Below are positions 18,356 through 26,310 of a stretch of DNA of 64,000 bases, piece by piece. Under the pieces are notes generated by a model. That model worked only from the letters and a program-made list of their open reading frames with translations. It made no database searches and was not told the origin of the DNA. Each line of letters opens with the position of its first letter. Position 1 is the stretch's first letter. The stretch is from Flavobacterium ajazii. Its GTDB lineage: Bacteria; Bacteroidota; Bacteroidia; Flavobacteriales; Flavobacteriaceae. The position numbers and the translations under genes were made by a program. Location: positions 124,001 to 188,000 of the forward strand of contig NZ_JAAEHL010000010.1 in assembly GCF_010614725.1 (NCBI RefSeq), given 5' to 3'.

Positions 18356-18820
18356 ATGAGTCATTATCATCTTGCAGAAATTAATATTGCCAAAATGAAA
18401 GGAGTCGATATCAACGACCCAATAATGAAAGAATTTGTAGATAATTTAGACACCGTAAACACCTTAGCCGAAGAAAGCGAAGGTTTTGTCTGGAGATTAA
18501 AAGACGATACCGACAGCTACAATGCTACAAGTCTGAACCCTTACAATGATGAGCAGATTATCATCAATGTATCGGTTTGGGAAAACATTGAAACATTGGA
18601 ACACTATATGTATAAAACTTTTCATAGCGAATTTTTAAGACGTCGCAAAGAATGGTTTCAGAAATTCGGAAAAGCACATACCGCAATGTGGTGGATTCCA
18701 AAAGGTGAAATTCCAACTATGGAAGAAGCCGTAGAAAAATTAGATTATCTGCAGAAAAATGGCACCTCAGAATTAGTCTTCGATCTTAGAAACAAATATC
18801 CGATGCCCGTTGAGGTATAA
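18356..18820 (+). CDS. DUF3291 domain protein
   Basis: The 154-residue protein matches the DUF3291 pattern: YHLAEINIAKMKG at the N terminus, FVDNLDTVNTLAEESEGFVWRLKDD, INVSVWENIETLEHYMYKTFHSEFLRRRKEWF, and AMWWIPKGEIPTMEEAVEKLDYL. The fold is expected to be ferredoxin-like, related to ABM proteins such as the one encoded just upstream. No biochemical role is established for the family as far as I know. It is probably co-transcribed with mdaB and the ABM gene. Confidence 0.88.
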   Translation: MSHYHLAEINIAKMKGVDINDPIMKEFVDNLDTVNTLAEESEGFVWRLKDDTDSYNATSLNPYNDEQIIINVSVWENIETLEHYMYKTFHSEFLRRRKEWFQKFGKAHTAMWWIPKGEIPTMEEAVEKLDYLQKNGTSELVFDLRNKYPMPVEV

Positions 18821-18825
18821 ATTTA

Positions 18826-18929
18826 TTCGCCACGAATTGCTTCGCCTATTCGCTATCGCTCGAGTCACGAATTTTATTTTTTAAAATCTATGCTCAGAGC
18901 ATCGAAATAATTCGTCAATTCGTGGCTAT
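18826..18929. repeat. inverted repeat (GCCACGAATT type)
   Basis: The left arm ATTCGCCACGAATT and right arm AATTCGTGGCTAT face each other; the inner part holds CGAAGC-type palindromic words related to 18273-18316. The element lies between two converging genes and could serve as a bidirectional terminator. Confidence 0.6.
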
Positions 18930-18935
18930 AAAACT

Positions 18936-19643
18936 TTACTTGATACCTCCAAAAGCTCCAAAACACATGTTTTTATGTAAAATTTCAACTTTTGAGAAAC
19001 CAACATTCTTCATCAAATCCAATTGATAATTCATAGATCTTGGCGAATCTTCTTTTTCAATATAATCCAAAACTTTCTGACGGTACTCTGCCCCTCCTAT
19101 TCCTTCCAAATATTCACCATAACGCTGCCAGGTATACTCATTCAATAAATCAGTATCTTGTGTAATTAAGTCCGAAATCATTAAACAGCCGCCTGGTTTC
19201 AATAACCTGAACAATTTAGCGAAAGTCGTTTCCCAATCATTATCATCACGCAAATGATGCAAAACAGCACCAGCCAAAATAATATCAAAACTGTTTTCTT
19301 CTAAAGCTGCTTCCCGAATATCGCCTTGCTTAATTTCAACTTTCCCATTTGTTGCTGCCGAAACCCTTTCAAAAGCACGATTCAACATTGGCAAGCTCAA
19401 ATCAACTAACGTGCAATTTAAGTCTGGCACTTTAGACAACATCATTAAAGTATAATTTCCTGCACCACAGCCCACATCCAAAACTTTTTTAGCATTCGGA
19501 ACAATGCGTTTTGAGGCTTCGGTTATTAATTCTAAAGAAATAGTAGCGTCAATTGTCGCAACCTGACCCGTTTCTAAATTTGAAAATCGTTCGACATCAT
19601 TGTCAAATCGTTCTTTTATTTCTTCTATAGTTGATTTTTTCAT
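18936..19643 (-). CDS. class I SAM-dependent methyltransferase
   Basis: The 235-residue protein has a Rossmann methyltransferase core: motif I VLDVGCGAGNYTLMML (about 68-83), LVDLSLPMLNRA, GDIREAALEENSFDIILAGAVLHHL and LLKPGGCLMISDLIT. The substrate is not predictable. It is divergent from a LysR gene across 229 bp that hold an inverted repeat, so LysR control is possible. Confidence 0.92.
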   Translation of the reverse strand: MKKSTIEEIKERFDNDVERFSNLETGQVATIDATISLELITEASKRIVPNAKKVLDVGCGAGNYTLMMLSKVPDLNCTLVDLSLPMLNRAFERVSAATNGKVEIKQGDIREAALEENSFDIILAGAVLHHLRDDNDWETTFAKLFRLLKPGGCLMISDLITQDTDLLNEYTWQRYGEYLEGIGGAEYRQKVLDYIEKEDSPRSMNYQLDLMKNVGFSKVEILHKNMCFGAFGGIK

Positions 19644-19666
19644 GGTCTTTGTTTTTTGGTTTTTAA

Positions 19667-19788
19667 TCTCTCGCAGATCAAGCAGATTGAGCTGATCTTT
19701 TTGCTATTATATGATCAGAGATTATTGTAATTATAGATGATTCATCTTAAATTAATAATCTGCTTCATCTGCCAAATCTGCGAGAGAA
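19667..19788. repeat. inverted repeat (CGCAGAT type)
   Basis: The left part TCTCTCGCAGATCAAGCAGATT and the right part AATCTGCTTCATCTGCC...ATCTGCGAGAGA pair as a long imperfect hairpin with repeated GCAGAT words. A related inner repeat is at 20828-20912. It fills most of the divergent methyltransferase-lysR spacer. Confidence 0.65.
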
Positions 19789-19872
19789 CTATTTTTATTT
19801 TTTCAAAGCTACCTTATTAGCATATACTTTAAAAATACTATTTTTATCATTTAATAATACTTAAAAAGTATA

Positions 19873-20754
19873 ATGGAATTACGTCACTTAAAATATTTCC
19901 TCGCTGTAGCCGAAGAACTGAACTTTACCAAAGCCTCAGAAAAACTCTTTATTTCGCAACCACCTTTAAGCCGACAAATAGCCGAATTAGAAAACGAACT
20001 TCAGGCAAAGCTTTTTATTCGAAACAATAAAAAAGTAGAACTCACTGAAGCTGGAAAATACTTTAAAGAAGAAACTACAGTACTTTTTCAGAATTTGGAA
20101 CGCATTTCTGCGAAAACAAAAAAGATTGCAGAGAACGTCTCAGGCGAATTCAGAATTGCTTACATCAGTTCGATTTATTCTTCTATTATTTCAGATTTAA
20201 TAAAGCATTTAAAAGCACAATTCCCGTATGTCAATTTTAAACTTTTTGAAATTTCAACCACAAAACAAATTGACGCTCTAGAACAGGGAAAAATCGAAAT
20301 GGGAATTATCCGATCGCCCATTCAATCACCAAAAATAAAATCTGATTTATGGTTTAAAGACGGATTTTCATTGGTTTACAATAAAAAAAACATTCAAATA
20401 AAATCAGAAAAAGAAATTACAGACTTAAAAGATGAAACATTTGTTTTCTTTAATAAAGATTACGCACCGCATTATCATGAAGTTTTATTAGAACTTTGTG
20501 CTTTTTATGGCTTTACGCCTAAGATTATTCATGAAGCGAATAATATTAATTCAATAGTACAATTGGTCAAAAATGGGTTGGGAATTTCGATTGTACCTTC
20601 AAATATTGCAAAAAACAATTCTGATCCGGAGATTGGATTTATTGAATTAAAAAAAGTAAACCTATTTACAAATGTTTCTTTGATAACTTCAAAAGACGAT
20701 TATTCTGAAATCACACAATCTGCTGTTGCTTTTTTATTGCTACAAAAGCGCTAA
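19873..20754 (+). CDS. LysR-family transcriptional regulator
   Basis: The 293-residue protein has the N-terminal winged HTH (ELRHLKYFLAVAEELNFTKA then SEKLFISQPPLSRQIAELE, residues 2-43) and a C-terminal periplasmic-binding-protein-like effector domain starting about residue 90 (GEFRIAYISSIYSSIISDL). LysR proteins usually act on a divergent neighbour, here the SAM methyltransferase. The effector is unknown. Confidence 0.94.
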   Translation: MELRHLKYFLAVAEELNFTKASEKLFISQPPLSRQIAELENELQAKLFIRNNKKVELTEAGKYFKEETTVLFQNLERISAKTKKIAENVSGEFRIAYISSIYSSIISDLIKHLKAQFPYVNFKLFEISTTKQIDALEQGKIEMGIIRSPIQSPKIKSDLWFKDGFSLVYNKKNIQIKSEKEITDLKDETFVFFNKDYAPHYHEVLLELCAFYGFTPKIIHEANNINSIVQLVKNGLGISIVPSNIAKNNSDPEIGFIELKKVNLFTNVSLITSKDDYSEITQSAVAFLLLQKR

Positions 20755-20770
20755 GGTGCTTATTTTTTTA

Positions 20771-20944
20771 ATCTCGCAAAGTCACAGAGTCGCAAAGTTT
20801 TATTTACCAAATACAAAAAAGAATATGTTTCACGCAGATTCAGCAGATTTGAGCAGATTTTTTTTAAAATCATCTACAGAATCTGCTTAAATCTTATAAA
20901 ATCTGCGTGAAATAAAAACTTTTCGACTCTGTAGCTTTGTGAGA
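20771..20944. repeat. two nested inverted repeats
   Basis: The outer arms are CTCGCAAAGTCACAGAGTCG (20772-20791) plus CAAAGTTTT and, on the other side, AAAACTTTT plus CGACTCTGTAGCTTTGTGAG (20924-20943). The inner hairpin (20828-20912) has arms TTTCACGCAGATT and AATCTGCGTGAAA with repeated GCAGATT words. Together they fill about half of the 319-bp gap between lysR and the DUF2130 gene. The outer arm ends inside the open frame upstream of the DUF2130 start. Confidence 0.75.
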
Positions 20945-21073
20945 AACATATTCAAAATCTATCATGACCATAAAAAAAATTCGTTACAAATTAGTACAGT
21001 AATCCTCACCTTAAAAACAGAACTTTTAAATATCTTAGCAAATTCAAATTCTACAATAAAACTTCAATATAAA

Positions 21074-22351
21074 ATGGCCGAGCAATCTTCAATTCAGTGT
21101 CCAAACTGCGGAACTCCTATCGACGTAAATGATGTATTAAAACATCAGCTTGAAGATAGCATCCGTAAAGAATTTCAACAAAAAGCCAATATTCAAAACC
21201 GTGAATTAGAGCTTAAAAACGAACAATTCGAAAAAGCAAAAGCCGAATTTGAAGCGAAGAAGAAACAGGAAAATGAACTTTTTGCCGAGCGTTTGGAACG
21301 TGAAAAAAAAGCAGCGGAAAAAGAAATTGGCGAAAAGCTGAAAACCAAGCTCGAAGAAGAAAACAAAGACCGTTTGTTATTGATGGAAAAAGAGCTCTCT
21401 GAAAAGTCTGAAAAAATAAGGGAATTAAATAAAATGGAAGGTGAAATTGCCAAATTACAGCGTGAAAAACTGGAAATGAAAGAAGCCATCCAGGCCGAAG
21501 CCGAAAAGCAATTAAATGCCCAACTGACACTGGAACGTGAAAAAATCAGAAAACAGGAAGACGATAAAAACGAACTGAAATTCAAAGAACTTCAGAAACA
21601 GCTCGAAGAACAAAAAAAGCTAACTGAAGAAATGAAACGCAAACAGGAACAAGGCTCCATGCAATTGCAGGGCGAAGTCATGGAATTAGCCATAGAAGAA
21701 TGGCTCGCCAACAACTTTCCTCTCGACAGCATAGACGAAGTTAAAAAAGGGGCTAACGGTGCCGACTGCCTTCAGATTGTCAATACTCGTGAACATCAAA
21801 ACTGCGGTTCTATTTATTACGAAAGCAAACGTACCAAAGCGTTTCAGCCATCCTGGATTGAAAAATTCAAAAACGATATCAGAACCAAAAGAGCGAATAT
21901 CGGCGTTTTAGTTACCGAAGTAATGCCGGCCGGAATGGAACGAATGGGCATGCGTGACGGGATCTGGATTTGTACGTATGACGAATTTAAAGGACTAAGT
22001 GCTGTTTTGCGTCAGTCAATAATTCAGGTAAGCCAGGCGGTTCAGGCACAGGAAAACAAAGGCGATAAAATGTCGATGCTATACGATTTCTTAACCAGCA
22101 ATGAATTCCGTTTGCAAGTAGAAGGAATTGTAGAAGGTTTTACCCAAATGCAAAGTGATCTGGATGCTGAAAAAAGAGCGATGCAGAGAATCTGGAAACA
22201 GCGCGAAAAACAAATCGAAAAAGTAGTCCACAACACCTTAGGAATGTACGGTTCAATTCGCGGAATTGCAGGAAATGCAGTTCAGACCGTTCGGGCCCTC
22301 GAACTCGATTTTATTGAAGACGATAATGACGATCCTAAAGAATTAGAATAA
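21074..22351 (+). CDS. DUF2130 protein: zinc-ribbon, coiled coil, nuclease-like C-terminal domain
   Basis: I start at ATG 21074 (MAEQSSIQCPNCGTPIDV); the upstream open frame to 20939 is repeat DNA. The 425-residue protein has an N-terminal CPNC half zinc ribbon, a highly charged coiled coil (about 30-195) and the DUF2130 domain. In that domain the pattern GADCLQIV followed by YYESKRTKAF looks like the D...ExK core of PD-(D/E)xK nucleases. WIEKFKNDIRTKRANIGVLVTEVMP is typical of the family. The role is not established; a DNA-related function is inference. No neighbour suggests a pathway. Confidence 0.85.
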   Translation: MAEQSSIQCPNCGTPIDVNDVLKHQLEDSIRKEFQQKANIQNRELELKNEQFEKAKAEFEAKKKQENELFAERLEREKKAAEKEIGEKLKTKLEEENKDRLLLMEKELSEKSEKIRELNKMEGEIAKLQREKLEMKEAIQAEAEKQLNAQLTLEREKIRKQEDDKNELKFKELQKQLEEQKKLTEEMKRKQEQGSMQLQGEVMELAIEEWLANNFPLDSIDEVKKGANGADCLQIVNTREHQNCGSIYYESKRTKAFQPSWIEKFKNDIRTKRANIGVLVTEVMPAGMERMGMRDGIWICTYDEFKGLSAVLRQSIIQVSQAVQAQENKGDKMSMLYDFLTSNEFRLQVEGIVEGFTQMQSDLDAEKRAMQRIWKQREKQIEKVVHNTLGMYGSIRGIAGNAVQTVRALELDFIEDDNDDPKELE

Positions 22352-22370
22352 TTTTTTACCTATTAAATAT

Positions 22371-22462
22371 TAGGAGCTTATTCCAGCTGTACGCTATATC
22401 TTTTATGGTCTCGTCCCAAAAACGACCATAAAAGGATGCCGCTACCATCTGGGCTAGGGCAA
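22371..22462. repeat. palindromic intergenic element (second copy type)
   Basis: The core stem ATCTTTTATGGTC / GACCATAAAAGGAT encloses a 13-nt loop; flanks are TTCCAGCTGTACGCTAT and GCCGCTACCATCTGGGCTAGG. It shares plan and core words with 17261-17350. The stem bases differ between the copies (GCC/GGC versus GGTC/GACC), so pairing rather than sequence is kept. Confidence 0.65.
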
Positions 22463-22721
22463 TCGTACTATTAAGATATTTAGAAAGTCTCAACGTATTA
22501 ATTATACAGTAATTTACCTCATTTTCCATGTAGAATTGTTAAGAAATTTTGATTTTTATTTATACTCAAAAATTCAAACAATTCTTTTTCAATTACTTAT
22601 TACTATTTTTTAAGTAAAAACTTAACATTAGAAAACTTGTTTTATAATTATCTTTACTTAACTGTGAGATAACAATTTAGTTACATTACAGAGATAATCA
22701 TCATCTAAATGCATCTATAAT

Positions 22722-23327
22722 ATGGAAAACAAGACCGAAGAAACAAATCCTGAGAAAATTGATTCTCCAGCAACTGAAACTACACAACCTGCTGCTGAAC
22801 CAGCAAAAGCTGAAAATACACCTGCTAAAAAAGCACCTGCACGTAAACCAACGCCAGTCAAAACTTCAACAGCTAAACCTGCAGCAACCACAACTCCAAT
22901 TAAACCTGTCGTAAAAACTACCACAGCAGCAAAACCAACTGTTAGGAGAGCACCTGCAAAAAAAGTATTAGCTCCAGCCACAAAAACAGAAGATAAAACT
23001 ATAGTTACTGAAACACCAGTTACTGAATTGAAAGAAGAGAATACTAACGAAGCGGTTAAAGTTGAAAAAACTGAAAAGGATAAAGCCGCTAAAAAAGCCA
23101 AAAAAGTGAAAGACAAAGAAAAGGAAAAGGAGAAAAAGAAATTAGCTAAGAAAAAAGAAAAAGCTAAAAAAGACAAGAAGAAAGAGAAAGCTAAAAAAGC
23201 AAAACTAAAAGCGAAGGCTAAGAAAAAAGAAAAAGCAAAAAAAGCAAAGGAAAAAGCTAAAGCTAAAAAGATAGCCAAAAAGAAAGCAAAGTCTCAAAAA
23301 AAGGCAAAAGCTAAAAGGAAAAAATAA
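22722..23327 (+). CDS. histone H1-like Lys/Ala/Pro-rich basic protein
   Basis: The 201-residue protein has two compositional parts. Residues 1-110 are rich in Pro, Ala, Thr and Glu with AKKAPARKP-type repeats. Residues 110-201 are almost only Lys, Ala and Glu in short KAKKKEKAKK-type repeats. Such C-terminal tails resemble bacterial histone H1-like proteins that bind DNA non-specifically. No globular domain is present. Coding on this strand is supported by the isolated start after a 370-bp AT-rich gap and the terminator that follows; the opposite-strand frame is a composition artefact. The gap 22463-22721 shows nothing else I can name. Confidence 0.75.
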   Translation: MENKTEETNPEKIDSPATETTQPAAEPAKAENTPAKKAPARKPTPVKTSTAKPAATTTPIKPVVKTTTAAKPTVRRAPAKKVLAPATKTEDKTIVTETPVTELKEENTNEAVKVEKTEKDKAAKKAKKVKDKEKEKEKKKLAKKKEKAKKDKKKEKAKKAKLKAKAKKKEKAKKAKEKAKAKKIAKKKAKSQKKAKAKRKK

Positions 23328-23335
23328 TTTTGAAG

Positions 23336-23370
23336 AAAGGTTTGACTTGAATAAAGTTGAGCCTTTTTTT
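23336..23370 (+). terminator. intrinsic terminator after the histone-like gene
   Basis: AAAGGTTTGACT / AGTTGAGCCTTT pairs as a 12-bp stem with several G-T wobbles, followed by seven T residues, 9 bp after the stop. Confidence 0.75.
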
Positions 23371-23380
23371 GTTCTCACAC

Positions 23381-23471
23381 TTGTCATTGCGGGGAACGAA
23401 GCAACCTCATTAGTATTGGCAAATATATTGTGGATCTTCTGAATGTGATTGCTTCGTTCCTCGCAATGACT
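23381..23471. repeat. REP-like inverted repeat (GTCATTGCG type)
   Basis: The left arm TTGTCATTGCGGGGAACGAA plus GCAA and the right arm TTGCTTCGTTCCTCGCAATGA pair almost perfectly around a 45-nt centre. It lies between the converging histone-like gene and moaA. Confidence 0.8.
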
Positions 23472-23473
23472 AA

Positions 23474-24481
23474 TCACCCCCCGATCGCAATCATACTTCG
23501 ATTATCAAAATGTTTGGCAGGATCATTCATTTCAGAAATGGTCACCATTCCGGCGCGAACTTTCTTTTTATTTTGAACAGATTGAGAAATCAATTCTGTA
23601 ATTGATTCGCCATTTCTGAAAGCTGTCAGCAAATCAGTTTCGGAATTCGAAAAAAGACAGTTTTTAATTTTTCCGTTTGCCGTCAGACGGATTCGGTTGC
23701 AGCTGTCACAAAACGGATTCGTAATCGAACTTATAATTCCGAAATCGCCCTGAAAACCTTTGATTTTATAGGTTCTGGCCGTGAAGTTTTTCTCATCATC
23801 AAGCTTTTGTATTTTATCCAAAGTAAAACTGTTTTCAGCCTGCAATAAAATTTCATTTTGTGATACCATTTTGCTTCTGTCCCACTCGTTTCCGGCAAAA
23901 GGCATAAATTCAATAAAACGAACAGAAATTGGTAAAGACTCTGTTAAATTGATAAAATCTGTAATTTCGTTATCATTAAAACCTTTCATCAAAACAACAT
24001 TTACTTTCACCTGAAAATCATGATTCAGCAATAAATGTAAATTATCAATCACTTTTTCAAATTGATTTCGAAGCGTTATCGAATGAAATTTTGAGGAAAC
24101 CAGCGTATCTAAACTCAAATTGATTTTTTTGATTCCTGCTTGCTTTAAAACTTCAATATGACGATCGATTAAAATGCCGTTGGTGGTAATTGAAAGTGAC
24201 ATTTCTAAAGCCGATAATTTTGAAACAATTTCAGGAAAATCCTTTCTTAACAAAGGTTCTCCTCCGGTAAGTCTAATTTTATCAACACCATTTTCTACGA
24301 AAGTTTGAGCAATAGCAAAAATCTCTTCAGCCGTCATTAAACTGGCTTTTGGAGACAATGCAATTCCGTCAGCAGGCATGCAATACGTACAACGTAAATT
24401 GCATTTCTCCAACAACGAAATACGCAAATAATTGTGTTTTCGCCCAAAATCATCCGTTAAAATGGTTTTAGAGGGTGTCAT
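23474..24481 (-). CDS. moaA: GTP 3',8-cyclase MoaA
   Basis: The 335-residue radical-SAM enzyme makes the first molybdopterin intermediate from GTP. The N-terminal cluster motif is CNLRCTYC (C27, C31, C34). The C-terminal cluster ligands are in PFCDSCNRIRLTANGKIKNC. The protein ends in GG, as MoaA proteins do. The start overlaps the end of moaCB by 14 bp, so the two are translationally coupled. It is the last gene of the molybdenum cofactor cluster. Confidence 0.97.
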   Translation of the reverse strand: MTPSKTILTDDFGRKHNYLRISLLEKCNLRCTYCMPADGIALSPKASLMTAEEIFAIAQTFVENGVDKIRLTGGEPLLRKDFPEIVSKLSALEMSLSITTNGILIDRHIEVLKQAGIKKINLSLDTLVSSKFHSITLRNQFEKVIDNLHLLLNHDFQVKVNVVLMKGFNDNEITDFINLTESLPISVRFIEFMPFAGNEWDRSKMVSQNEILLQAENSFTLDKIQKLDDEKNFTARTYKIKGFQGDFGIISSITNPFCDSCNRIRLTANGKIKNCLFSNSETDLLTAFRNGESITELISQSVQNKKKVRAGMVTISEMNDPAKHFDNRSMIAIGG

Positions 24482-25382
24482 GATTTTTTCCTTTTAAAAT
24501 ATGAAAAACGTGCATCACATGCGGAAAAACAGCATCCATGGATTCTCTTGCTCCGTTTGTTGATCCCGGCAAGGCCAAAACCAGGCTTTTTCCTAATGTA
24601 CCTGCAACTGTTCTGGATAACATCGCATATGGCATACGCTGTTGTCCGTAATCGCGAATCGCTTCTTCGATTCCCGGAATTCTGCTTTCTAATATCGGTG
24701 AAAGCGCTTCGGGTGTTACATCTCTTGGCGACAATCCGGTTCCACCAGTAAAAATAACCAGCTGATTCTCTTTCGCGAAAGCCTTCGTTTTTTCCTGAAT
24801 AATTTCTAACTCATCCGGAATAATCTCGTAATGAGATGTTTCAACTCCATAAGATTCTAACTTTTCTACAATGATTTTTCCGGATCGGTCTTCTTTATCA
24901 CCGGCAAATATCGAGTCGGAACAAACAAAAACTGCTGCTTTTATAGCATACGGAAATTTATTTTTGAAAGACGATTTGCCTCCTTCTTTATTGATTAATT
25001 TTATAGTTGAGATTTCGATTTCTTTATCAATTGGCTTCAGCATATCGTACATCGTTAATGCTACAATTGAAGCACCGTGCATCGCCTCTACCTCTACTCC
25101 GGTTTTGTAAACTGTTTTTACATTAAAGATAATATGAATCGTTAAATCCTCAATTTTATATTCAACCGAAGTATATTCAATTGGTAACGGATGACAATCC
25201 GGAATCGACAAATGTGTATTTTTTACGGCAAACAATCCGGCTGTTTTGGCCATTTCAAGCACATTTCCCTTAGGCACCAGATTATTGACTACAGCATCAA
25301 TTGTTTCCTGTTTACTGACTTTGACAATGGCTGTAGCAGTTGCTTTTCTTAAAGTGTTTATTTTATGCGTAATATCTACCAT
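24468..25382 (-). CDS. moaCB: fused cyclic pyranopterin monophosphate synthase / molybdopterin adenylyltransferase (MoaC-MoaB/MogA)
   Basis: I start at 25382 (MVDITHKINTLRKATA), 1 bp after the moaE stop; the longer frame to 25448 lies inside moaE. Residues 1-150 are MoaC (NTHLSIPDCHPLPIEY, GVEVEAMHGASIVALTMYDMLK). Residues about 160-304 are the MoaB/MogA domain (VFVCSDSIFAGDKEDRSG, IFTGGTGLSPRDVTPEAL, ALPGSTNGARESM). It would both form cyclic pyranopterin monophosphate after MoaA and adenylylate molybdopterin for metal insertion by MoeA. The fusion joins steps that are not consecutive in the pathway. Confidence 0.96.
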   Translation of the reverse strand: MVDITHKINTLRKATATAIVKVSKQETIDAVVNNLVPKGNVLEMAKTAGLFAVKNTHLSIPDCHPLPIEYTSVEYKIEDLTIHIIFNVKTVYKTGVEVEAMHGASIVALTMYDMLKPIDKEIEISTIKLINKEGGKSSFKNKFPYAIKAAVFVCSDSIFAGDKEDRSGKIIVEKLESYGVETSHYEIIPDELEIIQEKTKAFAKENQLVIFTGGTGLSPRDVTPEALSPILESRIPGIEEAIRDYGQQRMPYAMLSRTVAGTLGKSLVLALPGSTNGARESMDAVFPHVMHVFHILKGKNHDTL

Positions 25383-25383
25383 T

Positions 25384-25815
25384 TTAGGTGTTTTGTTTCC
25401 ATGTGAATGTATCGTTTTCAAACATTTCCTTGCCAAAAATCGGCACATCTGTTTTAATCCAGTTTACAATGGCCTCTGTGGCTTCATAAACCTGCTTGCG
25501 TCTCGTTGCCGAAACAAAAACAAACAGACAGATTTCGCCCGCTTTTACTACACCCAGACTGTGATAAATGTGCATACACGTCAAATCAAATTTAGCAAAA
25601 GCTTTTTCACGAATGGTATGTAAGGCTTCATTTGCCATATCAGTGTAAGCCGAATAATCGATTGCTATAACCGTATTATCATGAATCACATCGGCGCGAA
25701 CCTGACCCAGAAAAATATTGTGTGCCCCAATTGTATGTTTGGATTGATGTTTGGCAATTGACTCCGCAATAAATTCTGGAGAAATTGGTCCTTCTACAAA
25801 TACATTTTTACTCAT
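25384..25815 (-). CDS. moaE: molybdopterin synthase large subunit MoaE
   Basis: I start at ATG 25815 (MSKNVFVEGPISPEFIA), 10 residues inside the longest frame, because homologous MoaE proteins start close to this segment. The 143-residue protein shows HNIFLGQVRADV, AIDYSAYTDMANEALHTI, MHIYHSLGVVKAGEICLFVFVSATRRKQVYEA and VPIFGKEMF with the active-site Lys. It works with MoaD to put two sulfurs into cyclic pyranopterin monophosphate. Confidence 0.95.
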   Translation of the reverse strand: MSKNVFVEGPISPEFIAESIAKHQSKHTIGAHNIFLGQVRADVIHDNTVIAIDYSAYTDMANEALHTIREKAFAKFDLTCMHIYHSLGVVKAGEICLFVFVSATRRKQVYEATEAIVNWIKTDVPIFGKEMFENDTFTWKQNT

Positions 25816-25936
25816 TTTTAATATTTTTATTTGCCACGAATTCACGAATTATTACTTAATACGTGCCCTTTTAAATTTCTCGAATTTTATTCTTTGAATT
25901 CGTCGTTAATTTATCTTTGAATTATTAATAAGAAAT

Positions 25937-26290
25937 TTAAAAACCATTCATTAAGCTTTTTAACTCTTTGGTTCTGTTTATTGTAGTTTGCATTAAACAA
26001 TCTGTATGCATTTTATTTGCAATAACGCCACCTTCCCCTTCAGGATAACTCTTAAATTTGCAATTTGAATCTCTAAATTTTATCCAGTCTTTTTGAGAAG
26101 CAATTAAATTAGCCTGATCTTTTTTACCTAATTTGGCTTTAAGTTTATTGTAGACTAAATTTAATTCTTTATCTGTTTTTTCATAGGCCAAATACAATTC
26201 TGTTTCACCCGTAGCATCAACAGCTTTTTGTGAAAATGAAATTTCTGTAAAACAGAAAAATAAAAACAATACAAAGAATATCTTTTTCAT
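25937..26290 (-). CDS. LprI/DUF1311-family small exported protein
   Basis: The start is at 26290 (MKKIFFVLFLFFCFTEISFSQ), a clear signal peptide; the six extra upstream codons are unlikely. The mature part of about 97 residues fits the DUF1311/LprI pattern: a four-helix unit with LYLAYEKTDKELNLVYNKL, LIASQKDWIKFRDSNCKF and DCLMQTTINRTKELKSL, and two Cys that can form a disulfide. Some family members inhibit lysozyme; most are unstudied. It sits inside the molybdenum cofactor operon on the same strand, with no known link to that pathway. Confidence 0.85.
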   Translation of the reverse strand: MKKIFFVLFLFFCFTEISFSQKAVDATGETELYLAYEKTDKELNLVYNKLKAKLGKKDQANLIASQKDWIKFRDSNCKFKSYPEGEGGVIANKMHTDCLMQTTINRTKELKSLMNGF

Positions 26291-26310
26291 CTTAATTAGT
26301 TTATGCAAAC

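Noticed and set aside
16950..20944. CRISPR array
   Set aside because: The repeats are inverted, of several families and irregularly spaced; there is no direct-repeat and spacer pattern and no cas gene.
22715..23278. 187-residue hydrophobic minus-strand frame
   Set aside because: The Phe/Leu/Ala-rich translation is the mirror of the Lys/Ala codons of the histone-like gene.
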